A DNA stretch of 64,000 nucleotides, from the NCBI RefSeq assembly GCF_046844695.1, contig NZ_CP177354.1, positions 3,968,001 to 4,032,000 of the forward strand, in the 5' to 3' direction. The notes under the pieces were generated by a model, which worked only from the letters and a program-made list of their open reading frames with translations, had not been told where the DNA came from and did not search any database. A program made the position numbers and the translations under genes. This DNA is from Pokkaliibacter plantistimulans (GTDB taxonomy: Bacteria; Pseudomonadota; Gammaproteobacteria; Pseudomonadales; Balneatricaceae). Of the stretch, positions 44,885 to 54,479 are shown piece by piece; the stretch's first letter is position 1; each line of letters starts with the position of its first letter.

Positions 44885-46507
44885 CTATCCCACCAGCGCC
44901 GCACCATCGCTGCGTGGATCGGTGGCCGCCTCCACACTGCCATCACTCATCAGCGCGATGGCTCCGGCGTGTCCCATCATTTCTACCTGTGCTGGCACGA
45001 CCGCAATATCGTGACCGCGCTGACGCAGCTCATTACCCACCCGGGCATCCAGATCCGCTTCCAGCTTGAGATTGAAGCTGGTTTCCCCCCAGGTCCGACC
45101 CAGTAGCCAGCGACCGCGGGCAATGGCCTCGGGCAGCGAGTAGCCTTCATACAGGTAACGGCTGAACAGTGCAGCCTGAGTCTGAGGCTGGCCTTCGCCT
45201 CCCATGGTGCCGTACACCACGCGACGGCCATCATTCAGTATCGCCATTGCCGGGTTGAGGGTATGAAAAGGCTTCAGACGCGGGCCCAGCGCATTGGCAT
45301 GGCTGGCATCCAGCGAGAAGCTAACGCCACGGTTGTTACAGATCAGGCCATAGGGCTCGATCACCACCCCTGAACCAAATTCCCAGTAGATGCTTTGAAT
45401 AAAGCTGACCATGGTGCCGTGCTGGTCGAGGGCGCCCATCCAGATGGTGTCGCCATGCTTGGCCACATGCGGCCAGGGCAACGCCTTATCACTGTCGACC
45501 TGCGCCGCCAGCTGCTGCAAATGGGGTTCGTCCAGCAGCGCATTCCAGTCGCACTTCAGACGACCGGGATCGGTCACCTCACGGTCACGCACGATAAAGG
45601 CCTGTTTGGTGGATTCCACCAGATGGTGAACTTGCTCAGCTTCACTCCAGTCGCGTGCGCCACAGCGTTCGGCACGCACCCGGTCATAGACACCCAGAAT
45701 CAGCAGCGAGGCCAGCCCCTGAGTCGGTGCTGGCAGGTTGTACAGCAGCCCCTGGCTGATAGCGACACTGAGAGGCGTCACAACCTGCGCGCTGTAGTCC
45801 TGATAGTCCGACACCCGCAGCGGGCTGCCAAGGCGCTCCAGCTCTACAGCGATAGTGGCACCGATCTCGCCCTGATAGGCCGACATCAGCCCCTGTTCCG
45901 CCAGCAGACTGATAAAGTGCGCCAGTTTCGGATTGCGCAGGGTTTCCCCCTCCTGCAGCACCTTGCCTTCAGGCAGATACACAGGCGCGAAACCGGGCAC
46001 AGCCTGCAGTGCATCAAAGGTTTTGCGACTGGCTGCCTCCAGACTGGCGGTGACCGTAATGCCATCGGCAGCCAGCGCCCGAGCAGGCTCCAGCAATCGT
46101 GACAGCGGCAGCGAGGCATGCTGGTCAATTTCCAGTGCTTTAGCCCAGCCACCAAGCGTGCCGCCCAGGGTCACTGCCGCCAGCGGGCCACGTTCGGGAA
46201 TGGCACTCAGGCCCTGGCGGGTATAGAAGTCATTGTTGGCCAGCGCCGCACTGAAGCCGCAGGCATCAATGGCTACCGGTGCTTCACCGGGGCGCTGAAT
46301 CAGCCAGAAGCCGTCGCCCCCAAGACTGTTCATGTGGGGATACACCACCGCGATGGCCGCTGCTGCGGCGACCATGGCCTCAATGGCAGAACCGCCCTCC
46401 TGCAACACCGCCAGCCCCACTTCGGTTGCCTTGTAGTGAGGTGCGGTCATGGCAACCTTGCCAGTCAGTGCCTGCGTTGAGGATTCCATCTCACGGGGTG
46501 CGGTCAT
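44885..46507 (-). CDS. Gamma-glutamyltransferase-family hydrolase, HpxW-like oxamate amidohydrolase
   Basis: A 540-aa Ntn-hydrolase without a signal peptide, unlike periplasmic GGT. The self-cleavage Thr should be T354 in the KHGDTIWMGALDQHG segment, followed by the usual SIYWEFGSGVV; GTMGGEGQPQTQAALFSRYL lies near residue 437. HpxW of Klebsiella, of this type, hydrolyses oxamate to oxalate and ammonia; the neighbouring ureidoglycine pathway genes make that the best reading. The ATG has GGAG 8 bases upstream. It lies 37 bases behind the amidase gene. Confidence 0.75.
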   Translation of the reverse strand: MTAPREMESSTQALTGKVAMTAPHYKATEVGLAVLQEGGSAIEAMVAAAAAIAVVYPHMNSLGGDGFWLIQRPGEAPVAIDACGFSAALANNDFYTRQGLSAIPERGPLAAVTLGGTLGGWAKALEIDQHASLPLSRLLEPARALAADGITVTASLEAASRKTFDALQAVPGFAPVYLPEGKVLQEGETLRNPKLAHFISLLAEQGLMSAYQGEIGATIAVELERLGSPLRVSDYQDYSAQVVTPLSVAISQGLLYNLPAPTQGLASLLILGVYDRVRAERCGARDWSEAEQVHHLVESTKQAFIVRDREVTDPGRLKCDWNALLDEPHLQQLAAQVDSDKALPWPHVAKHGDTIWMGALDQHGTMVSFIQSIYWEFGSGVVIEPYGLICNNRGVSFSLDASHANALGPRLKPFHTLNPAMAILNDGRRVVYGTMGGEGQPQTQAALFSRYLYEGYSLPEAIARGRWLLGRTWGETSFNLKLEADLDARVGNELRQRGHDIAVVPAQVEMMGHAGAIALMSDGSVEAATDPRSDGAALVG

Positions 46508-46544
46508 TGTTGTTCTCCAGTCAGAAAGTATCGGGGGGCAAATA

Positions 46545-47720
46545 TCAGCGGGCTGCAGGCAGGCTTTGTGCCAGTGCCAGCAGGCTGCGATCGGTATGGC
46601 GTGCGCCGAGCAGTGACAAGCCCCAGGGCGCGCCTTCGCTCTGCAGGCAGGGAATATGTAACTGCGGTGAGCGGGCCAGCCCGGACAGCGCCGTCATCCC
46701 CATCAGTCGTTCACGATACTGCGCCAGTTCAGGCGCAGGCATATCACGTAAAGGGGCAGCGCCGGGCGTGGTCGGCATGATGACCAGCTGGCGACCTTCC
46801 TGCTGCAGTTCAGCCAGCCACTGCACATAGTGGACAGCCTGTGCTCTGGCCTGATCAGCATCGGCATCAGTAATGGTCGCCGCCCAGCGGAAGCGCCCGG
46901 CAATATCATCAGCAAAGCGCGGTTGTACGCGGGTGATCCAGTCACCGTGGGTTTGCCAGATGGCGCGCCCCTGCAGCGTCCGGAACGCTTCGCTGGCACC
47001 GCTCAGATAGGCCTGACTGACGGGCACCACGCTGTACTCCGGCAAGGCAGGCAGCCACTGCAATAAGGCGGGCATCAGGGCATCCTGCTCAATGCCTTCC
47101 GGCAGCAGAAGCACCACCGACTCTGGCGTAACCAGAGGCTGCTCAGGCAACAGGACTTCACCGACCCGCGCGAGGGTCTCTGCATCGCGGGTCATCCAGC
47201 CTACGGTGTCAAATAAGGGCGCCAGCGGCACCGAATCGGCGTTTTCAATCAGCCCGTGGCTGGGGCGCAAGCCATACAGGCCACAGTAGCTGGAAGGCAC
47301 ACGAATGGAGCCACCGGTATCCGTACCCAGACCGATATCGGCTTCACCGCGCGCCACAGCCACGGCCGAGCCACTGCTGGAGCCGCCACTGATGCGACCC
47401 GCTGCGCGCGGATTGTCGGCACTGCCGTAATGCACGTTGATACCGTTGAGGCTGTAGGCAATCTCGTCAGTCTGGGTGCGCCCGACCGCAACACAGCCCG
47501 CTTCCATCAGGCGCTGCATGACCCAGGAGGTCTGCTCAGCATCTCCGTGGCTGGCCAGCCAGTCGGGATTGCCCGCACCGGTCGGATACCCCCTGACGTG
47601 AAACAGGTCTTTAAACGCCAGCCGCAAACCGGCCAGCACACCTTCACTGGATAACTGCCAGTTGCGCGGCCCGGCAGCCGCATACACGGCCTGATCGTCG
47701 AACTGGGCAGCTATCGTCAT
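46545..47720 (-). CDS. Amidase-signature-family amidase
   Basis: A 391-aa amidase of the short AMI1-like type. The catalytic triad is visible: Lys in RLAFKDLFHVRG (about 36), first Ser in SGGSSSGSAVAVA (about 113) and nucleophile Ser in DTGGSIRVPSS (about 137). It is the first gene behind the palindrome at 47849 and is followed closely by the HpxW-like gene. Relatives of the AtzE/HpxY group occur in oxamate and cyanurate pathways, but this one is shorter; the substrate is unknown. Confidence 0.85.
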   Translation of the reverse strand: MTIAAQFDDQAVYAAAGPRNWQLSSEGVLAGLRLAFKDLFHVRGYPTGAGNPDWLASHGDAEQTSWVMQRLMEAGCVAVGRTQTDEIAYSLNGINVHYGSADNPRAAGRISGGSSSGSAVAVARGEADIGLGTDTGGSIRVPSSYCGLYGLRPSHGLIENADSVPLAPLFDTVGWMTRDAETLARVGEVLLPEQPLVTPESVVLLLPEGIEQDALMPALLQWLPALPEYSVVPVSQAYLSGASEAFRTLQGRAIWQTHGDWITRVQPRFADDIAGRFRWAATITDADADQARAQAVHYVQWLAELQQEGRQLVIMPTTPGAAPLRDMPAPELAQYRERLMGMTALSGLARSPQLHIPCLQSEGAPWGLSLLGARHTDRSLLALAQSLPAAR

Positions 47721-47848
47721 GGTGTGCTCCTTGGTCTGGGCAGTACCGTGTCAGTTTGCTCTGCACGGCAGCACCGCTGGGGTTTGACGAGGTATAGACG
47801 GGGTCTGAACTCGTCGTCAAATTATCAAAGATTTCATAAAAAACAATA

Positions 47849-47866
47849 ATGAAACTTTAGTTTCAT
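47849..47866. promoter_or_regulatory. Palindrome GAAAC-N4-GTTTC upstream of the amidase gene
   Basis: ATGAAACTTTAGTTTCAT is an 8-bp inverted repeat with a 2-base centre, 129 bases before the amidase start. The same GAAAC-N4-GTTTC core is found upstream of the ABC transporter genes at 51096. It is a candidate operator. An alternative is a terminator for the ABC genes, since TATTGTTTTTT follows on the minus strand. Confidence 0.5.
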
Positions 47867-47895
47867 CTGGCGCAAAATTTTTACCCGTGCGCGCC

Positions 47896-48624
47896 CTACA
47901 GGACGGCACCGATAAACTGCTGCAGCTCCGCCGTCTGGGGAGCAGCAAAGACGTCTTTGGCCGGGCCGGTTTCCCACACCTTACCCTGGTGCATGAACAC
48001 CACCCTGTCGCCCACATCCCGTGCAAAATTCATTTCATGCGTCACCAGAATCAGCGTCATGCCTTCGGACGCCAGTTGCTCCAGCACTTTCAGTACCTCG
48101 CCCACCAGCTCAGGGTCCAGTGCCGAGGTAATCTCGTCGCACAACAACACCTTAGGCTGCATGGCCAGTGAGCGCGCAATAGCCACACGCTGCTGTTGTC
48201 CGCCAGACAGTTTCTCCGGGTATTGACCGAACTTATCTGCCAGTCCGACCTTACCTAGCATATCCAGGGCCAACTCTTTGGCGGCAGGCTTGGACATGCC
48301 CCGAATCAGTGTTGGCGCCAGCATGATGTTCTGGCCGACAGTGAGGTGAGGGAACAGGTTGAAATTCTGAAATACCATGCCGACGCTTTCACTCAGACGG
48401 CGGATCTGAAACTCATCGGTGCTGACTTCCTTGCCGTCCAGAATGATGGTGCCGTCGTCGTACTTTTCCAGACCGTTCATGCAGCGCAGCAAGGTGCTTT
48501 TGCCGGAGCCACTACGGCCGATAATGGACACCACTTCGCCCGCTTCGATGTTGAGGTTGATACCCTTGAGGACGTGCAGGTCACCATAGTACTTGTGCAC
48601 TTCATGGATACTAACGAGAGACAT
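47896..48624 (-). CDS. Polar amino acid ABC transporter, ATP-binding protein
   Basis: A 242-aa ATPase of the GlnQ/HisP type. Walker A GRSGSGKST (about 36-44), the LSGGQQQRVAIARSL signature (about 138-152), Walker B VLLCDEITSALDPE and the VTHEM switch region are intact. It powers uptake by the two permeases encoded directly upstream (16-base gap). The transported compound may be an amino acid or, given the neighbours, a ureide or related amide. Confidence 0.95.
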   Translation of the reverse strand: MSLVSIHEVHKYYGDLHVLKGINLNIEAGEVVSIIGRSGSGKSTLLRCMNGLEKYDDGTIILDGKEVSTDEFQIRRLSESVGMVFQNFNLFPHLTVGQNIMLAPTLIRGMSKPAAKELALDMLGKVGLADKFGQYPEKLSGGQQQRVAIARSLAMQPKVLLCDEITSALDPELVGEVLKVLEQLASEGMTLILVTHEMNFARDVGDRVVFMHQGKVWETGPAKDVFAAPQTAELQQFIGAVL

Positions 48625-48640
48625 TCAGTCACCCTCCAGG

Positions 48641-49294
48641 TTATTTCGAGCTACGGCTCAATTTATGTTCGAGATACTGGCTGGCGCGGGACAGCGGATA
48701 GCACAGCAGGAAGTAAATCAGCGCCACCATGGCAAACACCTTGAAAGGCTGGAACGTGGCGTTGTTGAGCATGGTGCCCGCCTTGGTCAGCTCGACAAAG
48801 CCGATGATGGAGGCCAGCGCCGTGCCCTTGACGATCTGTACCGAGAAGCCCACGGTCGGAGGAATCGCCACGCGCAGCGCCTGCGGCAGAATGATGTAAC
48901 GCATGGTCTGCAGGTAATTCAGGCCGAGGCAACGCGACGCTTCCCACTGCCCTTTAGGCAGCGACTCGACGCAGCCACGCCAGATGTCACTGAGAAAAGC
49001 ACTGGAGAACAGGGTCAGCGCCAGTGCAGCAGCGGTCCAGGGAGAGACATCAATACCTACCAGCCCCAGCCCGAAGAAGGCCAGGAACAACTGCATCAGT
49101 AGCGGTGTTCCCTGAAAGATTTCAGTGTAAATACGGGTCATCACCACCAGCGCCGAGCGACGGCTGATGCGCATGAAGGTCAGTAACAGACCTACAATGG
49201 CACCGCCCGCAAAGGCGATCAGCGACAGCAGCACGGTCCAGCGGGCAGCAAGCAGCAGATTGCGCAGAATGTCCCAGTCAGTGAACTGCATCAT
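48641..49294 (-). CDS. Polar amino acid ABC transporter, permease 1
   Basis: A 217-aa HisM/GlnP-type permease with about five membrane segments. The family motif FQGTPLLMQLFLAFFGL (about 54-70) and the EAA loop EASRCLGLNYLQTMRYIILP (about 118-137) are present. Its ATG overlaps the stop of the second permease by 4 bases (49291-49294), as usual for heterodimeric permease pairs. Confidence 0.94.
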   Translation of the reverse strand: MMQFTDWDILRNLLLAARWTVLLSLIAFAGGAIVGLLLTFMRISRRSALVVMTRIYTEIFQGTPLLMQLFLAFFGLGLVGIDVSPWTAAALALTLFSSAFLSDIWRGCVESLPKGQWEASRCLGLNYLQTMRYIILPQALRVAIPPTVGFSVQIVKGTALASIIGFVELTKAGTMLNNATFQPFKVFAMVALIYFLLCYPLSRASQYLEHKLSRSSK

Positions 49295-49965
49295 GCTGGT
49301 TTCTCCTCACGTGAAAATGCCCGGGAGCCCAGCGCATTGAGACCCAGACGCATAACAAATGCCAACACCAGATAGAAGCCAGCTGCGACCAGATAGGATT
49401 CAAAACTCAGGAAGTTGCGTGACTGGATAAAGTTGGCGGCGTAGGTCAGCTCAGGCACAGAAATCTGCGATACCACCGCTGAGCCCAGCATGACGATGAT
49501 GCACTGGCTGACAACGGAGCTGTAGACACGGGCAAACGCCGGCGGCAGCACGATACGGAAGAAAATCTGTCGGCTCGACAGCCCCAGAGTCCGCGCGGCC
49601 TCAATTTGCCCCTTGGGCGTCGCATCGATACCGGCGCGAATAATTTCTGTCAGATAGGCACCCAGGTTAATCACCATGGCCAGCACACCCGCCTCGATCT
49701 CGCTCATCTTGATGCCGATGGCAGGCAGGCCGAAGAAGATGAAGAACAGCTGCACAATAAAGGGGGTATTACGAATCAGCTCGACATAGCAGGCCGCAGC
49801 ACGACGCAGAAAGCCATTGCGATGACGGCGGGAGGCAGCACCGGCGATACCCAGCAGCACCCCACCGATGGTGGATACGATGGTCAGCTTGATGGTCATC
49901 CACAGACCACTGAGCAGCACATCCTGATAGTTGAGCAGGTCAGCAAAGTTCAGTTGGTAATTCAT
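49291..49965 (-). CDS. Polar amino acid ABC transporter, permease 2
   Basis: A 224-aa permease, partner of the one downstream. IRNTPFIVQLFFIFFGLP (about 66-83) and the EAA loop IEAARTLGLSSRQIFFRIVLP (about 130-150) define the family. The start at 49965 is preferred because it begins the conserved NYQLNFADLL segment; the open frame upstream to 50013 overlaps the space after the binding-protein gene without a better ribosome site. Confidence 0.93.
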   Translation of the reverse strand: MNYQLNFADLLNYQDVLLSGLWMTIKLTIVSTIGGVLLGIAGAASRRHRNGFLRRAAACYVELIRNTPFIVQLFFIFFGLPAIGIKMSEIEAGVLAMVINLGAYLTEIIRAGIDATPKGQIEAARTLGLSSRQIFFRIVLPPAFARVYSSVVSQCIIVMLGSAVVSQISVPELTYAANFIQSRNFLSFESYLVAAGFYLVLAFVMRLGLNALGSRAFSREEKPA

Positions 49966-50037
49966 ACGTGCAATTCCACAGGGACAGAGTCCTTGGGTAT
50001 AGAGGAGTAGCATGCCGCCACTCCTCCCAGCTCAAAC

Positions 50038-50853
50038 TTACATAGAGGCCAGATCGGCAGGATAGGCAGCCTTCAGCCACTTCTGTGACATGGACTCCAG
50101 CACGCCCTCTTTGTATGCCTTAGCAATCAGTTCATTGACCTTCTCAACCAGACGGGCTTCGTCTTTGTGAACGCCTACATAGCAGGGTGAATTTTTCAGC
50201 ATGAACTTGGTTTCAGGCTTGCGGTCAGGATTGCGGTCAGCAATGGAGGCCACCACCAGGTTGCCGGTTGCGATCAGATCAACCTGACCGGACAGGAATG
50301 CGGAGATAGTGGTGTTGTTGTCTTCGAAACGTTTCAGATCGGTAGTAGCAGGAGCCACCTTGGTCAGCTCGATGTCTTCTACTGCTCCGCGCGTCACGCC
50401 GACCGTTTTGCCAGCCAGTTCGGCGGCATCTTTCACTTCGGCTTTGGCGGTACCGAATACCCCCAGGAAGAACGGAGCATAAGGCTTGGTAAAGTCGATG
50501 GCTTTTTCACGCTCGGCATTCTTGCCCAGGCTGGAGATAACCAGATCCACTTTCTTGGTCTGCAGGTAAGGAATACGGTTAGCGCTGGTGACCGGTACCA
50601 GTTCCACTTTCACGCCCAGCTCTTTACCCAGATAGTTGGCCATATCGATGTCATAGCCCTGGGGTTGCATATCGGAACCCACTGAACCAAAGGGAGGAAA
50701 ATCCTGCGGTACAGCCACTTTCAGCACACCGGATTTCTGAATGTCATCAAGCTGGTCAGCAAAGGCGGTATGAGCCGCCGACAGTGAAAGTACAACTGCA
50801 CCTGCCAGAGCCGCGCTCCATTTACGTACCGATTTCAACGTCAAGCCTTGCAT
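50038..50853 (-). CDS. Periplasmic amino acid-binding protein (SBP family 3)
   Basis: A 271-aa exported protein; the signal peptide (WSAALAGAVVLSLSAAHTAFA, residues about 12-32) is followed by DQLDDIQKSGVLKVAVPQDF. GYDIDMANYLGKELGVKVEL (about 67-86) and TRGAVEDIEL (about 140) are ligand-binding lobes of the family. It is the first gene of the transporter set and has a long upstream region carrying the palindrome at 51096. Ligand unknown. Confidence 0.93.
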   Translation of the reverse strand: MQGLTLKSVRKWSAALAGAVVLSLSAAHTAFADQLDDIQKSGVLKVAVPQDFPPFGSVGSDMQPQGYDIDMANYLGKELGVKVELVPVTSANRIPYLQTKKVDLVISSLGKNAEREKAIDFTKPYAPFFLGVFGTAKAEVKDAAELAGKTVGVTRGAVEDIELTKVAPATTDLKRFEDNNTTISAFLSGQVDLIATGNLVVASIADRNPDRKPETKFMLKNSPCYVGVHKDEARLVEKVNELIAKAYKEGVLESMSQKWLKAAYPADLASM

Positions 50854-51095
50854 GTTTTCTTGCCCTCGTAAGAAACGTTCGATTCAAGCAAAGCTAGTTT
50901 TGCAACCTGCGTGCCAAAATATAATCCGTTGTTTTTACGAGGGTTTATGCGGACCCAGTAGAGATGAAACACTCGATTCATGTTCAACAAACGCACCAAT
51001 GCAGCGCAGGACGCACCATTACGATGAATCTGATACGTTTGATCTAGTTGAGAATGGGTATTGATCAGTCAAAAAGTGAAAAGAACAACATGAAA
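50854..51095. other. Upstream region of the transporter genes
   Basis: No supported gene. The promoter of the binding-protein operon should lie here. An open frame at 50852-51064 on the plus strand has no coding character. Confidence 0.5.
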
Positions 51096-51109
51096 GAAAC
51101 GATAGTTTC
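51096..51109. promoter_or_regulatory. Palindrome GAAAC-N4-GTTTC upstream of the ABC transporter operon
   Basis: GAAACGATAGTTTC, continued by AT on the right as in the copy at 47849. It lies 243 bases before the start of the binding-protein gene. Two like sites in the long spacers of one catabolic block suggest a shared operator; RpiR-type regulators use similar sites, which is only a hint. Confidence 0.45.
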
Positions 51110-51180
51110 ATAACCAACACCCTGATACGACGCCCAGGTTGAAACGATCAATTCAAGACAAACAGCAGAGTGGGGAAGAA

Positions 51181-51204
51181 AGAAAGCGAGAAAGCGAGAA
51201 AGCG
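51181..51204. repeat. Three tandem copies of AGAAAGCG in a polypurine tract
   Basis: An 8-bp unit repeated three times in an A/G-rich stretch (51171-51237) downstream of the GGDEF-EAL gene terminator. Confidence 0.9.
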
Positions 51205-51250
51205 AAGAGAGAACAGTCAGGAAAGGAGAGACAGAAAGGCGGTACAGAAT

Positions 51251-51279
51251 CCAGTGGCAGCCATGCGCGCTGCCACTGG
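51251..51279 (-). terminator. Terminator of the GGDEF-EAL gene
   Basis: A perfect 11-bp stem (CCAGTGGCAGC at 51251-51261, GCTGCCACTGG at 51269-51279) with a 7-nt loop directly behind the stop; pyrimidine-rich sequence follows on the minus strand. Confidence 0.65.
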
Positions 51280-51282
51280 CAC

Positions 51283-53286
51283 TTACTCATCCTTGAACAG
51301 GAACAACTTCTCGAAACGATGAGCGGGGATGGGCTTGGAGAAATAGAAGCCTTGCAGGGTGTCAAAACCGTTCTGTCGCAACCATTCCAGCTGCTCGCGG
51401 GTTTCTACACCCTCAGCCACCAGCTCGACCCCCAGCACCTCACCGATAGAACCAATCAGCTGCGTAATAGCCGCTTCATTGGGCACGCCCTGTACAAAGC
51501 TTTTGTCAGCCTTGATCACATCTATAGGCAGACGGTTCAGATTCGACAGGGAAGAGTAACCGGTGCCGAAGTCGTCCATGGCGATACGCAAACCGTTTTG
51601 ACGTACTTCGGTCAGCACCGCCACCACCTTGTCGAAGTTATCGATCAGGGTGGATTCGGTAATCTCCAGCTCCAGCATGTCGGCTGGCACCTGATGCTTG
51701 CGCAGGCATGCCAGCACAAACTCGACAAAGTCCTCTTCCAGCAACTGCACCACAGAAACGTTGATGGCCATCGGCACTACCCTGCCCTGTGCCACCCAGC
51801 CCTGCAGAATGCGACAGGCCTCTTCAATGACCCACTTACCCAGGCCAATGATCAGCCGGGTCGATTCGGCAATGGGAATAAACACCGCCGGTGAAATCAT
51901 GGTGCCATCGTCCTTGAACCAGCGGATCAGAGCCTCACATCCGGTGACCTCCAGTGACTGAGCATGCATCTTGGGCTGCAGGAACAGCTCAAACGCCCCC
52001 AGATCAATGGAACGGCTCAAGGCAGTCTCCAGCATCAGCCGCTCATGAATGTGTTGCGTCAGCTGACTGGTAAAGAAGCTGACCTGATTGCCGCCCTGAT
52101 TCTTGGAGCTGAGCAATGCCAGGTCCGCGTGACGCATGATGGCATCGGCGTTCTCGCCGTCCTGCGGATAGATCACAACGCCCATGGATACGGTATGACG
52201 CATGGCCACATCATTCATGATGTAAGGCTCTCGCATGACATCAATGATACGCTGCGCCTCAACCAGAGCACGTTCGGCAGAGCTGGCCAGCTCACTGATC
52301 AGGAGGAACTCATCTCCTCCCAGACGAGAAATGAACAGCCCTTTGGTGACGAAGGTGCTGGTCAGGCGCTCGGTGAGGCTGATCAGCAACTGATCTCCCC
52401 GCTCGTGGCCTTCTGTATCGTTGATGTTTTTAAAGCGGTCGACATCGAGCATATAGACAGCAAACTGACTGCTTTCTGCGCGGGCAGTAATAACCGTCTG
52501 CTCCAGCGTTTCCAGTGCCAGGTTACGATTGGGCAACCCGGTCAGGCGATCACGGGTCGCCATGCGTTCCATGCTCTGATTGGCCAGCGATAGTTTGATG
52601 GTGTTGCTGTTGAACACTTTGACCAGCGAACCGATCTCATCCTCATCGTGCCCCTCAGGCACATCAAGGAACATCCGGTCTTTCTCGTTGGGATCAAGCT
52701 TGAGCAGCTGCTCCCCCAAAGCAATCAGCGGACGGCTGAGGAAGCGGTGAACAACGATGGCGGACATGGCAAACAGCGCCAGAATCAGACCACAAATACT
52801 GACAATCAAAACCAGAGAATCATCCAGCCACTGACGGAACAGAAAGTCATTGCTGCCTTCGATGGTCAGGGTCGCGATCGGCTTGCCGCGAAAACTGCCG
52901 GAATACTCCGGCGCCAGCAGCGAGCGGTGCAACACCATCAGCTTGGGGAAAATCAACGAAGCCAGCGGAGAACGCATCAGGTTCTCACCTTTATAGAAGC
53001 TGGCGTATTGCTCGCCATTGGCAAGAGTAATATCTACCGAGGCCACCTGATCAAGGCGCATCAGACCTTGCAATGCCTTACGGGTGGTCACTTCATCGTA
53101 GGACCAGATGGCTTCAGACAACGGCTTTTCAGATGAGATCAGCAGCTCCTCCATCAAATCCATTTGTGTCGCAGCAAGTCGCTCAGTAGCGATGTACAGC
53201 TGAATCCCCACCACCACAATGGCGAACAGGACTGAGCTGATACCCAATCTGGCCAACAGACCTGCGCGGATACTTTTATTGAACAT
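51283..53286 (-). CDS. GGDEF-EAL c-di-GMP turnover protein, membrane-bound
   Basis: A 667-aa protein. An N-terminal membrane segment (ISSVLFAIVVVGIQLYI, about 16-32) and a second (SLVLIVSICGLILALFAMSA, about 155-175) enclose a periplasmic sensor; a HAMP-like linker follows (about 180-235). The GGDEF domain has an intact RLGGDEF (about 335) and the EAL domain an intact GCEALIRW (about 450), plus DDFGTGYSSL and the QGFYFSKP end, so both activities are possible. The start at 53286 has AAGGA upstream. Single gene. Confidence 0.93.
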   Translation of the reverse strand: MFNKSIRAGLLARLGISSVLFAIVVVGIQLYIATERLAATQMDLMEELLISSEKPLSEAIWSYDEVTTRKALQGLMRLDQVASVDITLANGEQYASFYKGENLMRSPLASLIFPKLMVLHRSLLAPEYSGSFRGKPIATLTIEGSNDFLFRQWLDDSLVLIVSICGLILALFAMSAIVVHRFLSRPLIALGEQLLKLDPNEKDRMFLDVPEGHDEDEIGSLVKVFNSNTIKLSLANQSMERMATRDRLTGLPNRNLALETLEQTVITARAESSQFAVYMLDVDRFKNINDTEGHERGDQLLISLTERLTSTFVTKGLFISRLGGDEFLLISELASSAERALVEAQRIIDVMREPYIMNDVAMRHTVSMGVVIYPQDGENADAIMRHADLALLSSKNQGGNQVSFFTSQLTQHIHERLMLETALSRSIDLGAFELFLQPKMHAQSLEVTGCEALIRWFKDDGTMISPAVFIPIAESTRLIIGLGKWVIEEACRILQGWVAQGRVVPMAINVSVVQLLEEDFVEFVLACLRKHQVPADMLELEITESTLIDNFDKVVAVLTEVRQNGLRIAMDDFGTGYSSLSNLNRLPIDVIKADKSFVQGVPNEAAITQLIGSIGEVLGVELVAEGVETREQLEWLRQNGFDTLQGFYFSKPIPAHRFEKLFLFKDE

Positions 53287-54479
53287 CTTAGTCCTTAAGC
53301 TTACCGGCGAACCTTTGACATGCTTACATTTCAGTACTGAATACCTCAGCACCCTATCTCGCTGTTTGATTGCGGACTGAACAACGCCCTGATCAACCAA
53401 GGAGCGAGATGTTCAGCTGCAGACAGCTGTATATGTACACAATCGCAAAACTATTCGTCGGTGACACGCATCAGCTGCTGTCTGGGGTCAGCTGACCGTT
53501 CCCCTGGGCGAAACGACAATGAGTATAGTCGTCTGCCTTGTCATTTCCTCCTGCCCGTCATTCCCGACCAGCATGGCTGCCAAGGTCAGCTACAACGTTA
53601 CCTTGATCAGTAATAGGCCACCAAAATCAGTAACATATCAGCGATTTAGTTACGAGATATGTCATCTTACAACCTGACCGCAAAGTATCACGCCAAACAG
53701 GCCGGGCCAAGTGCTCGATGAGAACAATTCACCCTTCACATCAACTTTCTGAGCAGAACTGTATTTCAACCCATGTGATGAGTGACTTCCCCCTGCCCCG
53801 CTCTGTTCCCTGAATGAAGCTGACCCAACGTTGTATAGTGCCTACTGTAACTGTCGAACACTAACCGGAAAGGCAACGGATAACGCTAAGTTTTCACCCA
53901 AAATGACACTTTCATTGCTGACCTGACGTTTTGCGTTGCACCGGGTATTGCTCTAGGATGTGCGACTTCAAATCGACCATCATTTAGCACTCGAGCCTCG
54001 CAACCGCTATTGTCATTACCTGTCAGCTGCAAGGTTCACACCCATTGGCAGCCTGCCATATTAAATGCAGCGCGTTTCCGGGACAGCCGGTCCGGGCCAT
54101 TTTTACACTTCCTACAGTCAGGCACTTACTGTTGGGCATTCTGCTCATCAAGATTGCGAGTGTATAAATCGGCCTGTGCAAGTCTTATCTGCCATCGACT
54201 GAGCTTCAGCTGGATGGCAAAGTCGCTCAGCGCTGAGTCTGATGGTCTGCGAATGACCCTGACTGCATATCAGATGAAGACGTATGAACGCCTGACCTTG
54301 TGACAAATATCCGCATACTGGCTGATATTTTTCATAAGAATTTCATAGTCTTCTGCTCTGATGGCCCGGGTTTCGATCGCGCTGCTTATTTATCCTGATG
54401 GCGTAGCCGTTACAACCATCGGATTGCAAGACATCAATCTGGCCCAGACCATTCTGGCCTGAAACATGTGGACCGTTAC
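53287..54479. other. Long intergenic region (about 1.2 kb) without a supported gene
   Basis: It separates the divergent GGDEF-EAL and SulP genes. Short open frames occur (for example 54010-54303, plus) but none has a ribosome site, conserved-looking sequence or good codon use. No repeat, tRNA or recognisable operator was found by eye. The length is unusual for this gene-dense window. Confidence 0.5.

Noticed and set aside
40081..51237. Two polypurine tracts (40081-40140 and 51171-51237) as possible CRISPR or regulatory arrays
   Set aside because: Units are only 8-9 bases with no spacers; they look like simple low-complexity repeats.
54010..54303. 97-codon plus-strand frame in the long gap before SulP
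   Set aside because: No ribosome site, rich in Cys, Ser and Arg as expected for non-coding sequence, and no family resemblance.
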